A stretch of DNA of 64,000 nt from Oleisolibacter albus (lineage in GTDB: Bacteria; Pseudomonadota; Alphaproteobacteria; Azospirillales; Azospirillaceae), in assembly GCF_003336875.1 (NCBI RefSeq), contig NZ_QGNJ01000014.1, positions 1 to 64,000 of the forward strand. The letters run 5' to 3'. Under the pieces are notes generated by a model. That model saw only the letters and a list, made by a program, of their open reading frames with translations. It was not told where the DNA came from and did not search any database. Position 1 is the first letter of the stretch. The number at the start of each line of letters is the position of its first letter. Positions 55,178-63,955 of this stretch are shown here, piece by piece. The position numbers and the translations under genes were made by a program.

Positions 55178-55966
55178 TCAGGCTGCCGCCCGGTCCGGCA
55201 GATGCGGGGCCAGGGCCCGGCGGGACAGATACATGAAGGGGGTGTCCAGCAGGCTCAGGGCCACGCGCAGCAGATAGGTGCCCAGGATGTAGGTGTGCAG
55301 CAGCGCGTCCCAGCCCACCGGCTCCGGCGCGAACACCACCCAGGCCAGCACCGAGAACAGGCAATTGTCGACGAAGGACGACAGCATGGTGCTGCCATTG
55401 TTGCGCAGCCAGAGATGCTTCTGGCCGGTGATGCCGCGGATGCGCTGATAGACCCAGACGTCGAACAGCTGGCTGATCAGGTACGAGGTCATGCCGGCGG
55501 CGAACAGGGCCGGCGCCGGCGTGAACAGGGCGGCGATATGCTCCTGCATGGGCAGGGCCCACTGCATGTCCGTCCCGGCCTGCGCCGCCGTCATCGGCCG
55601 GAACCCCAGGGTCAGCAGCATCAGCCCGGTGAACAGCAGATAGCCGGCGAAGCTCAGGAACACGGCCCGCCGGGCCGCCTGACGCCCGTAATGCTCGGTC
55701 AGGATGTCGGTGGCCAGATATGTGGAGCCGAACAGCACCGTGCCCATGGCCACGGGATGGTCGTAGAAGCCGAACTGCACCGCCTTCAGCACCTCCACAT
55801 TGGCACCGATGACGGCGATCAGGATATAGAGATACAGCCCCGGCTCCCCGAACAGCCGGGCCATCAGCAGGATGGCACCGAAACAGATCAGCGCCTGCAG
55901 CAGCAGCAGCAGTTCCGGCGGAACGGCATGGAGGGCTTCGATCAGGGCGGCGGGGGACAGGGACAT
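55178..55966 (-). CDS. Queuosine precursor transporter (YhhQ/QPTR family)
   Basis: A 262-residue membrane protein with six or seven helices. ATDILTEHYGRQAARRAVFL, SYLISQLFDVWVYQRIRGIT, LWLRNNGSTMLSSFVDNCLF and LDTPFMYLSRRAL are family signatures. E. coli YhhQ imports preQ0/preQ1. Its place just upstream of tgt on the same strand supports a queuosine salvage role. Confidence 0.92.
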   Translation of the reverse strand: MSLSPAALIEALHAVPPELLLLLQALICFGAILLMARLFGEPGLYLYILIAVIGANVEVLKAVQFGFYDHPVAMGTVLFGSTYLATDILTEHYGRQAARRAVFLSFAGYLLFTGLMLLTLGFRPMTAAQAGTDMQWALPMQEHIAALFTPAPALFAAGMTSYLISQLFDVWVYQRIRGITGQKHLWLRNNGSTMLSSFVDNCLFSVLAWVVFAPEPVGWDALLHTYILGTYLLRVALSLLDTPFMYLSRRALAPHLPDRAAA

Positions 55967-56142
55967 GGAGCATCAGGTCCGGGGCAGGGCCGTGGTCCGG
56001 CGCGTGACCGACGTTGTCGGTCTGGCGCAGGCCTGGCGGGAAACGCCAACGGCCCCGCAGACCATGTCCCGAGGGACCGTCGGCGGGGCCGTGTACGGCA
56101 GCAGCGCGGAAAAACGGCGGCTATTCAGGCCGCCGTGGCGCC

Positions 56143-56442
56143 TCAGGCGGCGGCGGCCTTGGAGGCCAGCGCCTTCTGGATCTGCTTCTTCACCTTGCGG
56201 GCATCGGCGTCCAGCTTGGCATCGGCGATGTCCAGCAGGGCGGCGTCCAGGCCACCCTTGTGCTCGATCGTGCGGATGCCGTTGGTGGACAGGCGCAGGC
56301 GGACCATGCGGCCCAGCGCGTCGGACAGGAGCGAAGTCTCCTGCAGGTTCGGCAGGAAGCGCCGGCGGGACTTGTTGTTGGCGTGAGAGACGTTGTTACC
56401 GGTCTGCACACCCTTGCCGGTCACGGCGCACTTGCGGGACAT
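56143..56442 (-). CDS. rpmB: 50S ribosomal protein L28
   Basis: A 99-residue L28: [60 protein letters not shown]. Alphaproteobacterial L28 is longer than E. coli L28 because of the C-terminal Lys/Ala tail. I chose ATG 56442 (AAGGGTG upstream) since the longer frame is not L28-like. A strong promoter lies at 56551-56579. Confidence 0.97.
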   Translation of the reverse strand: MSRKCAVTGKGVQTGNNVSHANNKSRRRFLPNLQETSLLSDALGRMVRLRLSTNGIRTIEHKGGLDAALLDIADAKLDADARKVKKQIQKALASKAAAA

Positions 56443-56550
56443 CGGAACACCCTTGTAGCTGCTGGCGACATCAGCCGCAGGGGCTGGAGAGGTCGCGTTA
56501 CCCATAGAAAACGGTTACGCCGGACACAGGGGCATCCGGCGGAGCCGCGG

Positions 56551-56579
56551 TAATAGCCGAAGCCGGGGCGCAGAGTCAA
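56551..56579 (-). promoter_or_regulatory. Strong sigma-70 promoter of rpmB
   Basis: On the minus strand TTGACT and CTATTA are separated by 17 bases, close to consensus, about 110 bases before the L28 start. The leader between contains a CCGGATGCCCC/CCGGCG-rich patch of unclear role. Confidence 0.7.
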
Positions 56580-56641
56580 GCGGTGCGCGGCACGGACCGT
56601 TCATTGGCGTCCGCGCCCGGCACATAGGTCGCCACGACAGC

Positions 56642-56670
56642 TTGGCAACACAAGATCTGGTGTCTCTATA
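56642..56670 (+). promoter_or_regulatory. Candidate promoter of the copper/silver efflux operon
   Basis: TTGGCA and TCTATA are separated by 17 bases, about 90 bases before the first gene. No MerR/CueR palindrome was recognised in the spacer (ACACAAGATCTGGTGTC is a partial inverted repeat: ACACAAG.../...GTGTC). Confidence 0.45.
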
Positions 56671-56765
56671 GCATCCGGTGGCGGATCATGCCGCACAGTT
56701 GTTCACGTCCACCGGCCCCGATGCGCTTCCCAAGGCGCGGCGCGCCGTGTAGGCTTGACGGCATC

Positions 56766-57221
56766 ATGACCAGACCGTCCCTTCCCAGCCGATGGAACCG
56801 CAGGAGCATCCGCTCCGCGCAGCGGACGGTCGTCATCATGGCCCTGGCTGCCCTGGTCCTGTCCCAGCTCCTTCTCGGTCTGGGGTCCGGGACAGCCCGG
56901 GCCGCGGCCCCGCTGCCGCCCTGCCATCTCGGCATGGAGATGCCGGCCATGGAGCCGGCGTCGGTCGGCGTCCATGACCATCATGCCGTTGCCCAGGCCG
57001 CGGGGGCGCAGAAGACGGAAAGCCAGAAGACGGGCGGAGCGGACCTGCCGCACTGCCCGATGATGGTGGGGGCGGTCTGTCTCAGCCTCTGTGCCACCGG
57101 GCCGGCCCTTCCGCCTGTTCTGCTGCCGCCGCAGCCGGTCACGGTCTATGGGCCGCTGCCGCAGGCCCAGCTGGCTTCCCGCACCGACGCGCCGCCGCTG
57201 CCACCGCCCCGAACCCTCTGA
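56766..57221 (+). CDS. Exported Cys/His-rich protein, first gene of the cus operon
   Basis: A 151-residue protein with an N-terminal basic region and one hydrophobic helix (VVIMALAALVLSQLLLGLGS) that may be a signal or anchor. The mature part has metal-like motifs: CHLGMEMPAME, HDHHAVAQ, LPHCPMMVGAVCLSLCATG, then a Pro-rich end. Similar small proteins (DUF2946-like) accompany heavy-metal efflux genes. It is 98 bases upstream of cusB on the same strand. Function in copper/silver handling is inferred from location and composition. Confidence 0.72.
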   Translation: MTRPSLPSRWNRRSIRSAQRTVVIMALAALVLSQLLLGLGSGTARAAAPLPPCHLGMEMPAMEPASVGVHDHHAVAQAAGAQKTESQKTGGADLPHCPMMVGAVCLSLCATGPALPPVLLPPQPVTVYGPLPQAQLASRTDAPPLPPPRTL

Positions 57222-57318
57222 GCATCCGTCCGAGTCCGTAGGCCGATGGCTGCCGATCCCCCCGCGGGGACAGGCTTCCGTCGCCCTCTCTCCATGCTCC
57301 GTTCAGAGGTTTCCACGC

Positions 57319-58773
57319 ATGAGGCCCCAGGCCCTTGTGGCTGTCCTGGCCGTCCTGTCCGCCGGTATCGGCGGCGGCGTCCTGCTGGACCGCCATGTCC
57401 TGTCCGCATCCTCCCAACCGCCCGCCGGCCGCACGATCCTGTACTGGTGGGACCCGATGATGCCCGATTTCAAAAGCCCCACGCCCGGCAAGTCGCCCAT
57501 GGGCATGGACATGGTTCCCGTCTATGCCGGGGAGGAACCGGCGGCCGATCCCGGCACCGTGACCGTGACCGCGGGCATGGTGCAGATGCTGGGCGTGCGC
57601 AGCGTCCCGGTCGAGTCGGGCGCCCTGGCCCCGGTGCTGGAGACGTTCGGCAGCATCGCTTTCGATGAAAGCCGCACCGCCCATGTCCATGTGCGGGCGC
57701 CGGGCTGGATCGAGCGTCTGAACCGCCGCAGCGTCGGCGAGACCGTGGCGCGCGGCGAGGTGCTGTTCGAGTTCTTCTCGCCGAACCTGGCCAGCGCCGC
57801 CTTCGAATATGTGCGGGAGCTGGAGCGGCCCGGCGGCCCCGGCCTGGAGGGGGCGCGGCGCAAGCTTGCCGCCCTGGGGGTGGATGATCGCCAGGTGGAG
57901 GAGATCCGCAGCCGCCGCACCGTCCCCGACCGGGTCAAGGTCTATGCGCCCCAGTCCGGGGCCATCGTCGCCCTGGATGCGGCCGAGGGCATGTATGTGG
58001 AGCCGGGCATGACCCTGCTGTCCCTCACCGACACCGCGTCCGTCTGGGTCACGGCGGAGGTGACGGAGGGGCAGGCGGCCTTCGTCCGTCCGGGGCTGAC
58101 GGCCCAGGTGGAGGTCAAGGGCCTGCCGGACCGTCGCTGGTCGGCGACGGTGGAGTATGTCTATCCCGATCTCCGGCCGGAGACGCGGACCCTGCGTCTG
58201 CGCCTGCGTCTGGACAATCCCGACGGGGTCCTGCGCCCCGGCATGTTCGCCAGCGTGCATCTGGCGGCGTCCGCCCGCCCCGCGGTGCCGACCGTGCCGG
58301 CGGACGCCGTGATCCGCACCGGCCGGGACGACCGGGTGGTGCTGGATCTGGGCCAGGGGCGCTTCCGCCCGGTGCCGGTCCGCACCGGCCTGACAGTGGG
58401 GGACAGGACCGAGGTGACGGAAGGGCTGCGGGTGGGGGACCGCGTGGTCACCGCCGCCCAGTTCCTGCTGGACAGCGAGGCCAACCTGTCCGGCGGGCTG
58501 GCCCGTCTGGCGGCCGCCGCCCCGGAGCCGGCGCCGGCCGGCCCGATCTGGACCCGGGCCGTGGTGGTGGCGCCGCTGGCCGACGGCATGGTGACGCTGC
58601 GCCATGATCCCATCCCCGCGATCGGCTGGCCGGCGATGACCATGGGCTTCGCCGTCGATCCGGCCGTGACCGCCCGGATGCCGGAGGGGAGCACGCTGCG
58701 GGTGGCATTGGAGAAGACCCCGGAGGGGGCCTACCGCATCGTCGCGGTGGAGCCGGCGGGAGACCGTCCATGA
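57319..58773 (+). CDS. cusB: RND efflux periplasmic adaptor CusB-type with C-terminal CusF domain
   Basis: 484 residues. After an N-terminal helix (MRPQALVAVLAVLSAGIGGG) comes a heavy-metal-binding segment YWWDPMMPDFKSPTPGKSPM with MGMDMVPVY. The membrane-fusion core follows (about 80-400), with lipoyl half-motif VRAPGWIERL and VYAPQSGAIVALDAAEGMY. The C-terminus (about 410-484) is a CusF-like domain: VTLRHDPIPAIGWPAMTMGF. Metals Cu(I)/Ag(I) are indicated by this His-Trp-Met-x-Met site. ATG 57319 has AGAGG about 9 bases upstream. Stop overlaps cusA (ATGA). Confidence 0.92.
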   Translation: MRPQALVAVLAVLSAGIGGGVLLDRHVLSASSQPPAGRTILYWWDPMMPDFKSPTPGKSPMGMDMVPVYAGEEPAADPGTVTVTAGMVQMLGVRSVPVESGALAPVLETFGSIAFDESRTAHVHVRAPGWIERLNRRSVGETVARGEVLFEFFSPNLASAAFEYVRELERPGGPGLEGARRKLAALGVDDRQVEEIRSRRTVPDRVKVYAPQSGAIVALDAAEGMYVEPGMTLLSLTDTASVWVTAEVTEGQAAFVRPGLTAQVEVKGLPDRRWSATVEYVYPDLRPETRTLRLRLRLDNPDGVLRPGMFASVHLAASARPAVPTVPADAVIRTGRDDRVVLDLGQGRFRPVPVRTGLTVGDRTEVTEGLRVGDRVVTAAQFLLDSEANLSGGLARLAAAAPEPAPAGPIWTRAVVVAPLADGMVTLRHDPIPAIGWPAMTMGFAVDPAVTARMPEGSTLRVALEKTPEGAYRIVAVEPAGDRP

Positions 58774-61700
58774 TCGCCCGCCTGATCCATTGGTCGGTGG
58801 CCAACCGGGCCATCGTCGTGCTGCTGGCCCTGCTGCTGGCGGGGGGCGGCCTCTGGGCCGTGCGTGCCACCCCCGTGGATGCCCTGCCCGACCTGTCCGA
58901 CGTGCAGGTCATCATCAAGACCAGCTGGGAAGGCCAGTCGCCCCAGGTGGTGGAGGACCAGATCACCTATCCCCTGTCCACGGCGCTGCTGGCCGTGCCG
59001 GGGGCGACCACCGTCCGCGGCTATTCCATGTTCGGCGACAGCTACGTCTATGTGCTGTTCGAGGAAGGAACGGATCTCTACTGGGCCCGGTCGCGGGTGC
59101 TGGAATATCTCAGCCAGATCACGCCCCGGCTGCCGGCCGGGGCCACCCCGGCGCTGGGACCGGATGCCACCGGGGTCGGCTGGATCTACCAGTATGCCCT
59201 GGTCGACCGCAGCGGCCGCCATGACCTGTCGGACCTGCGGGCGCTGCAGGACTGGTTCCTGAAGTTCGAGCTGCAGGCCGTTCCCGGCGTGGCCGAGGTC
59301 GCCCCCATCGGCGGCATGGTCCGCCAGTATCAGGTGGTGGTCGATCCCATCGCGCTGCGGGCGCAGAACCTGCCGCTGGACATGGTGCGCGAGGCCATCG
59401 ACAACGCCAACCGCTCCAGCGGCGGTTCCGTGCTGGAGATGGCGGAAGCGGAATACATGGTCCGGGCCGCCGGCTATATCCGCTCCATCGCCGATCTGGA
59501 GGCGATCCCGCTGACGCTGGGGCCGGGGGGAACGCCGGTGCTGCTGCGCGATGTCGCCACGGTCCGCTCAGGACCCGAACTCCGCCGTGGCGTGGCCGAC
59601 CTCAACGGCGAGGGGGAGGTGGCGGGAGCCGTCATCATCCTGCGCCAGGGCGGCAATGCCCGTGCCGCCATCCAGGCGGTGGAGGCGAAGCTGCAGGATC
59701 TCCGCCGCAGCCTGCCGGATGGGGTGGAGGTGGTGACCACCTATGACCGCTCCGCCCTGATCGACCGGGCGGTGGAGACGCTCTGGCACAAGCTGGGCGA
59801 AGAGGCGCTGGTGGTGGTTCTGGTCTGCGCCGCCTTCTTGCTGCATCTGCGCTCGGCCCTGGTCGTGGTGGTGACGCTGCCCCTGGGTATCCTGGCCGCC
59901 TTCATCGTCATGCATCTGCAGGGTGTGAACGCCAACATCATGTCGCTGGGCGGGATCGCCATCGCCATCGGCGCCATGGTGGATGCCGCCATCGTCATGG
60001 TGGAAAGCCTGCACCGCCGCATCGAGGACGAAGCGCTGACGGCGGAAAACCGCTGGCGGCTGGTGGCGGAAACGGCCGCCGAGGTGGGGCCGGCCCTGTT
60101 CGCCTCGCTGATCATCATCACGCTCAGCTTCCTGCCGGTCTTCGCGCTGGAGGCGCAGGAAGGGCGGCTGTTCAAGCCCCTGGCCTTCACCAAGACCTAT
60201 GCCATGGCCGCATCGGCCATCCTGTCGGTGACGCTGGTGCCGGTGCTGATGGGCTGGTTCGTGCGCGGCCATATCCGGGCCGAGGCGCGCAATCCGGTGA
60301 ACACGATCCTGATCCGGGCCTATCGGCCATTGCTGGCCGCGGCGTTGCAGGCACCCTGGCTGACCATTCTCGGGGCCCTGGTCCTGGTGGCCAGCATGGC
60401 CTATCCGCTGTCGCGCATCGGCAGCGAGTTCATGCCGACCCTGGACGAGGGCGACCTGCTCTACATGCCCAGCCTGCTGCCCGATGTCTCCATCGCCAAG
60501 GCGGGCGAGCTGCTGCAACTGACCGACCGGCTGATCAAGACGGTGCCGGAGGTCGACAGCGTGCATGGCAAGGCCGGGCGCGCCGAGTCGGCCACCGATC
60601 CGGCCCCGGTGTCGATGATCGAGACCACGGTGCGGCTGAAACCGCGCGACCAGTGGCGCCCCGGCCTGACCATCGAGGATATCCGGGCCGAACTGGACCG
60701 GCTGGTGCGGGTGCCGGGCATGCCCAACAGCTGGACCATGCCGATCAAGAACCGGCTGGACATGCTGGCCACCGGCGTGAAGACCCCGGTGGGCATCAAG
60801 ATCTCCGGCCCCGACCTGGACAGGTTGGAGCGGCTGGCGACGGCGGTGGAGACGGCGCTGAAATCCGTGCCGGGCACCACCTCCGCCTATGCCGAACGCC
60901 CGGCCGGCGGGCGCTACATCGATGCCGACGTGGACCGGATGGCGGCGGCCCGCTACGGGCTCAGCGTTGCCCAGATCCAGCAGGTGGTGCGCACGGCCGT
61001 CGGCGGCGAGGCCGTGACCCAGACCGTGGAAGGCACGCGGCGCTTCCCCGTCAATCTGCGCTATCCCCAGCCCTGGCGCGACAGCCCGGACGCCTTGGCG
61101 GCCCTGCCTCTCGTCACCCCGTCCGGGGTGCATATCACCCTGGGCGACGTGGCGCGGGTGCGCGTCAGCGACGGACCGGCCATGTTGCGCAGCGAGAATG
61201 CCCGGCCCACGGCCTGGGTCTTCGTCGACATCGCCGGCCGCGACCTGGGCGGCTATGTCAGGGAGGCCAAGCAGCGGGTGGCCGACGCGGTCAGCCTGCC
61301 GCCGGGCTATGCCCTGGCCTGGACGGGACAGTTCGAATCCCTGGCCCGGGTCGAGGCGCGCATGACCGCCATCGTGCCGCTGACCGTGGCCCTGATCGCC
61401 CTGATGCTATGGCTGACCCTGCGCGAGGGCGTAGAGGTGCTGATGGTGCTGGCATCCCTGCCGGTGGCGCTGGCGGGTGGCGTCTGGCTGCTCTGGGGCC
61501 TGGATTTCCACCTGTCGGTGGCCGTGGGCGTGGGCTTCATCGCGCTCGCCGGCGTGGCGGTGGAGACGGCGGTCATCATGCTGGTCTATCTGACGCTGGC
61601 GCTGAAGCGCCATGCCGCCCTGGCCGCGGCGGCCGGGCGGGCCATGACCGTGGACGATCTGCGCGCCGCCATCGTCGAGGGGGCACTGCTGCGGCTGCGT

Positions 61701-61943
61701 CCCAAGGCCATGACCGTGGTCACCATCTTCGCCGGCCTGCTGCCGATCATGCTGGGCGGCGGGACGGGGGCGGAGGTGATGCGGCGCATCGCGGCCCCGA
61801 TGGTCGGCGGCATGGTCACGGCCACGCTGCTGACGCTGCTGGTGATCCCGGCCCTGTATCTCCTCTGGCAGCGTGCCCGCTTGCGGCGCCGGGCCGGAGC
61901 CGCCTTCCCTGTTCCCCCTCATGAACCAATGGAGACTGTATGA
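58770..61943 (+). CDS. cusA: RND heavy-metal efflux pump CusA/CzcA family
   Basis: 1057 residues, with the usual 12-helix duplicated topology. VANRAIVVLLALLLAGGGLW, VDALPDLSDVQVIIKTSWEG, WTAEVTEGQ-type neighbours and NIMSLGGIAIAIGAMVDAAI (TM4 region with the HME Asp) are visible, and IGSEFMPTLDEGDLLYMPS lies after TM6. HME-RND pumps expel Cu/Ag or divalent cations by proton exchange. The CusB/CusF partners point to Cu(I)/Ag(I). Its start overlaps cusB and its end overlaps cusF. Confidence 0.95.
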   Translation: MIARLIHWSVANRAIVVLLALLLAGGGLWAVRATPVDALPDLSDVQVIIKTSWEGQSPQVVEDQITYPLSTALLAVPGATTVRGYSMFGDSYVYVLFEEGTDLYWARSRVLEYLSQITPRLPAGATPALGPDATGVGWIYQYALVDRSGRHDLSDLRALQDWFLKFELQAVPGVAEVAPIGGMVRQYQVVVDPIALRAQNLPLDMVREAIDNANRSSGGSVLEMAEAEYMVRAAGYIRSIADLEAIPLTLGPGGTPVLLRDVATVRSGPELRRGVADLNGEGEVAGAVIILRQGGNARAAIQAVEAKLQDLRRSLPDGVEVVTTYDRSALIDRAVETLWHKLGEEALVVVLVCAAFLLHLRSALVVVVTLPLGILAAFIVMHLQGVNANIMSLGGIAIAIGAMVDAAIVMVESLHRRIEDEALTAENRWRLVAETAAEVGPALFASLIIITLSFLPVFALEAQEGRLFKPLAFTKTYAMAASAILSVTLVPVLMGWFVRGHIRAEARNPVNTILIRAYRPLLAAALQAPWLTILGALVLVASMAYPLSRIGSEFMPTLDEGDLLYMPSLLPDVSIAKAGELLQLTDRLIKTVPEVDSVHGKAGRAESATDPAPVSMIETTVRLKPRDQWRPGLTIEDIRAELDRLVRVPGMPNSWTMPIKNRLDMLATGVKTPVGIKISGPDLDRLERLATAVETALKSVPGTTSAYAERPAGGRYIDADVDRMAAARYGLSVAQIQQVVRTAVGGEAVTQTVEGTRRFPVNLRYPQPWRDSPDALAALPLVTPSGVHITLGDVARVRVSDGPAMLRSENARPTAWVFVDIAGRDLGGYVREAKQRVADAVSLPPGYALAWTGQFESLARVEARMTAIVPLTVALIALMLWLTLREGVEVLMVLASLPVALAGGVWLLWGLDFHLSVAVGVGFIALAGVAVETAVIMLVYLTLALKRHAALAAAAGRAMTVDDLRAAIVEGALLRLRPKAMTVVTIFAGLLPIMLGGGTGAEVMRRIAAPMVGGMVTATLLTLLVIPALYLLWQRARLRRRAGAAFPVPPHEPMETV

Positions 61944-62275
61944 TGCGCAAGAGCTTTGCCCTGCTCCTCGCCCTGCCGCTGCTGCTGCCGGCAAGCCCCG
62001 GTCTGGCCCAGCACGACCATCACGGCACCGCCGCGCCGTCCGGAGCGTCGCAGCCGGCGGCGGTCACCGGCACCGGTACCGTCCGCAAGGTGGATGCGGC
62101 CAAGCGGCTGGTGACGCTCGACCATGCCCCCATCCCCGCCCTGGGCTGGCCGGCCATGGTCATGGATTTCAAGGTGGCCGCCGCCGTGGACCTGACCGCC
62201 ATCGCCACCGGCCAGCCGGTGGAGTTCACCCTGGACGGGACCCAGACGATCACGGCACTGCGGCCAAAGCGGTAA
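61940..62275 (+). CDS. cusF: Periplasmic copper/silver chaperone CusF
   Basis: A 111-residue protein with signal MMRKSFALLLALPLLLPASP (cleavage near LAQ-HD), an N-terminal HDHHG metal tag, and the CusF OB-fold: VTLDHAPIPALGWPAMVMDF supplies His, Trp, Met and Met ligands. It hands Cu(I)/Ag(I) to CusB. It overlaps cusA by 4 bases (ATGA) and ends the operon before a strong terminator. Confidence 0.95.
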   Translation: MMRKSFALLLALPLLLPASPGLAQHDHHGTAAPSGASQPAAVTGTGTVRKVDAAKRLVTLDHAPIPALGWPAMVMDFKVAAAVDLTAIATGQPVEFTLDGTQTITALRPKR

Positions 62276-62282
62276 GGGACTT

Positions 62283-62315
62283 GGCTGCGGGCGGTGCGCC
62301 GCACCGCCCGCAGCC
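62283..62315. terminator. Bidirectional terminator between cusF and mgtE
   Basis: A perfect 14-bp stem (GGCTGCGGGCGGTG and complement, loop CGCCG) between convergent genes. Confidence 0.8.
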
Positions 62316-62318
62316 GGG

Positions 62319-63713
62319 TTACAGCAGCGTTCCCCGCAGGATGACCAGGGCGATGCTGAAATAGATGACCAGCCCGGTGACATCGACCAGCGTCGCCACG
62401 AAGGGGGCCGATGCCGTGGCCGGATCGAAGCCGATCCGCCGCAGCAGGAAGGGCAGCATGGCCCCGACCATGGAGCCGAAGGTGACGATGCCCACCAGCG
62501 TGGCGCCGACCGTCGCCGCCACCAGCAGCCAGTGATCGCCGTAATTGTACAGGCCGGTTTCCTGCCACAGCAGAATCCGGGTCATGCCCACCAGTCCCAG
62601 AATGGCGCCCAGGGTGATGCCGGCCGGCAGTTCGCGCAGGGCCACCCGCCACCAGTCCCGGACCTGGACCTGCCCGAGGGCCAGGGCACGGATCAGCAGC
62701 GAGGTGGCCTGGGAGCCGGAGTTGCCGCCGGAACTCATGATCAGCGGAATGAACAGGGTCAGGACGACGGCCTTTTCAAGCTCGCCCTCGAAGCCCTGCA
62801 TGGCGCTGGCCGTCAGCATCTCCGAGAGGAACAGGGCGCAGAGCCAGCCGGCGCGTTTGCGCACCATCTGCCAGAACGGGATGCCCATATAGGGTTCGTC
62901 CAGCGCGTCCATGCCGCCGAAGCGCTGCACCTGCTCGGTCTGGCGCTGGACCATGGTGTCGATGACGTCATCGACGGTGACGATGCCGATCACCTGCTCA
63001 CGGGCATCGACCACCGGCACGGCCAGCAGATCGTATTTGGAAATAAGCCGCACCGCCTCATCCCGCGGTGCCGTGGCCCGGATGGTGACCGGGCGCCGCG
63101 GTGGCGCCGCGTCCAGCACATTGGCATCGGGATCGGCGGAGACCAGGCCGCGCAGCGACACCGCCCGCATCAGCCCCTGGGTGGCGGGGTCCAGCACATA
63201 GACGGCATAGACGGTTTCCCGCGTGCGCTCCACCTGCCGGATATGCTGCAGGGTGCGGGCCACGCTCCAGCTCGCGGGGACGGAGACGAACTCCGTCGTC
63301 ATCATGGCGCCGGCGCTGTCATCGGGATAGGCCAGCAGCCGTTCCAGATCCGTGCGGATGGCGGGGTCGAGGCAGGCCAGCAGGCTGTCGCGCTGGTCTT
63401 CCTCCAACGCGCCAAGAAGGTCGGCGGCGCGGTCGGCGGACATGCCGGCCAGCAGAGGGGCGACCCGCTCCTCCGGCAGGGCCAGCAGGATCTCGGCCCC
63501 GTGCTCAAGGCCGGTATGGTCGAGCACCTCGACGGCGCGGTCCTGCGGCAGCCCCGCGATCAGACGGGCCGCTTCCTCGGGCGCGCGGCAGTTCAGCCCT
63601 TCGACGATGTCGGCGGTCCGCTCGTCGGCCAGACAGGGGACAAGGCTGTGGGCAATGGGGAAGAGCATGGCCGCGTCGGCATGCGCGGCCGGGTGGACGA
63701 TTGTCGTCTTCAT
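62319..63713 (-). CDS. mgtE: Magnesium transporter MgtE
   Basis: 464 residues: N domain (about 20-130; RIEAAARLIAGLPQ-type repeats such as EEAARLIAGLPQDRAVEVLD and ADRAADLLGALEEDQRDSLL), two CBS domains (about 135-255; MMTTEFVSVPASWSVARTLQ, ISKYDLLAVPVVDAREQVIG) and five helices with the selectivity signature PLIMSSGGNSGSQATSLLIR. Cytoplasmic CBS/N domains sense Mg and gate the channel. ATG 63713 has GAGGTGAGCC before it. No ykoK (M-box) riboswitch was found upstream. Confidence 0.97.
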   Translation of the reverse strand: MKTTIVHPAAHADAAMLFPIAHSLVPCLADERTADIVEGLNCRAPEEAARLIAGLPQDRAVEVLDHTGLEHGAEILLALPEERVAPLLAGMSADRAADLLGALEEDQRDSLLACLDPAIRTDLERLLAYPDDSAGAMMTTEFVSVPASWSVARTLQHIRQVERTRETVYAVYVLDPATQGLMRAVSLRGLVSADPDANVLDAAPPRRPVTIRATAPRDEAVRLISKYDLLAVPVVDAREQVIGIVTVDDVIDTMVQRQTEQVQRFGGMDALDEPYMGIPFWQMVRKRAGWLCALFLSEMLTASAMQGFEGELEKAVVLTLFIPLIMSSGGNSGSQATSLLIRALALGQVQVRDWWRVALRELPAGITLGAILGLVGMTRILLWQETGLYNYGDHWLLVAATVGATLVGIVTFGSMVGAMLPFLLRRIGFDPATASAPFVATLVDVTGLVIYFSIALVILRGTLL

Positions 63714-63886
63714 GGCTCACCTCTGGGTCGACCGCCGCCGGCGGCTCCCAGGGCAAGCTGATCGGACCCGATCAGGCCAGGGTGGGCGCTGCCGACGGCA
63801 GGGACGGTCGACTATGACTGTCGCTGGACATTGGGTTTCGGGATCCTGTTTGGTGACCGGCGACCCGTGGTTCGCCGGATTTCGTG

Positions 63887-63915
63887 CAGATGCCACCGGA
63901 TCGGTGGCGGGTCAA
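63887..63915 (-). promoter_or_regulatory. mgtE promoter with a palindrome filling the spacer
   Basis: On the minus strand TTGACC and CATCTG are 17 bases apart. The spacer and edges (63892-63908) form the perfect inverted repeat GCCACCG-GAT-CGGTGGC, ideally placed for a repressor or activator. The transcript would have a leader of about 165 bases before mgtE. Confidence 0.5.
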
Positions 63916-63955
63916 GCGCCGACGCCGGTGCCGGCAGCAGGGCTGCTCTACCGCC

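Noticed and set aside
59568-61133. Minus-strand open frame opposite cusA
   Set aside because: Complement of a conserved RND pump; His/Gln/Arg-rich shadow.
63714-63886. ykoK/M-box magnesium riboswitch before mgtE
   Set aside because: The M-box signature (GGTGAGGCTCC and following structure) is absent.
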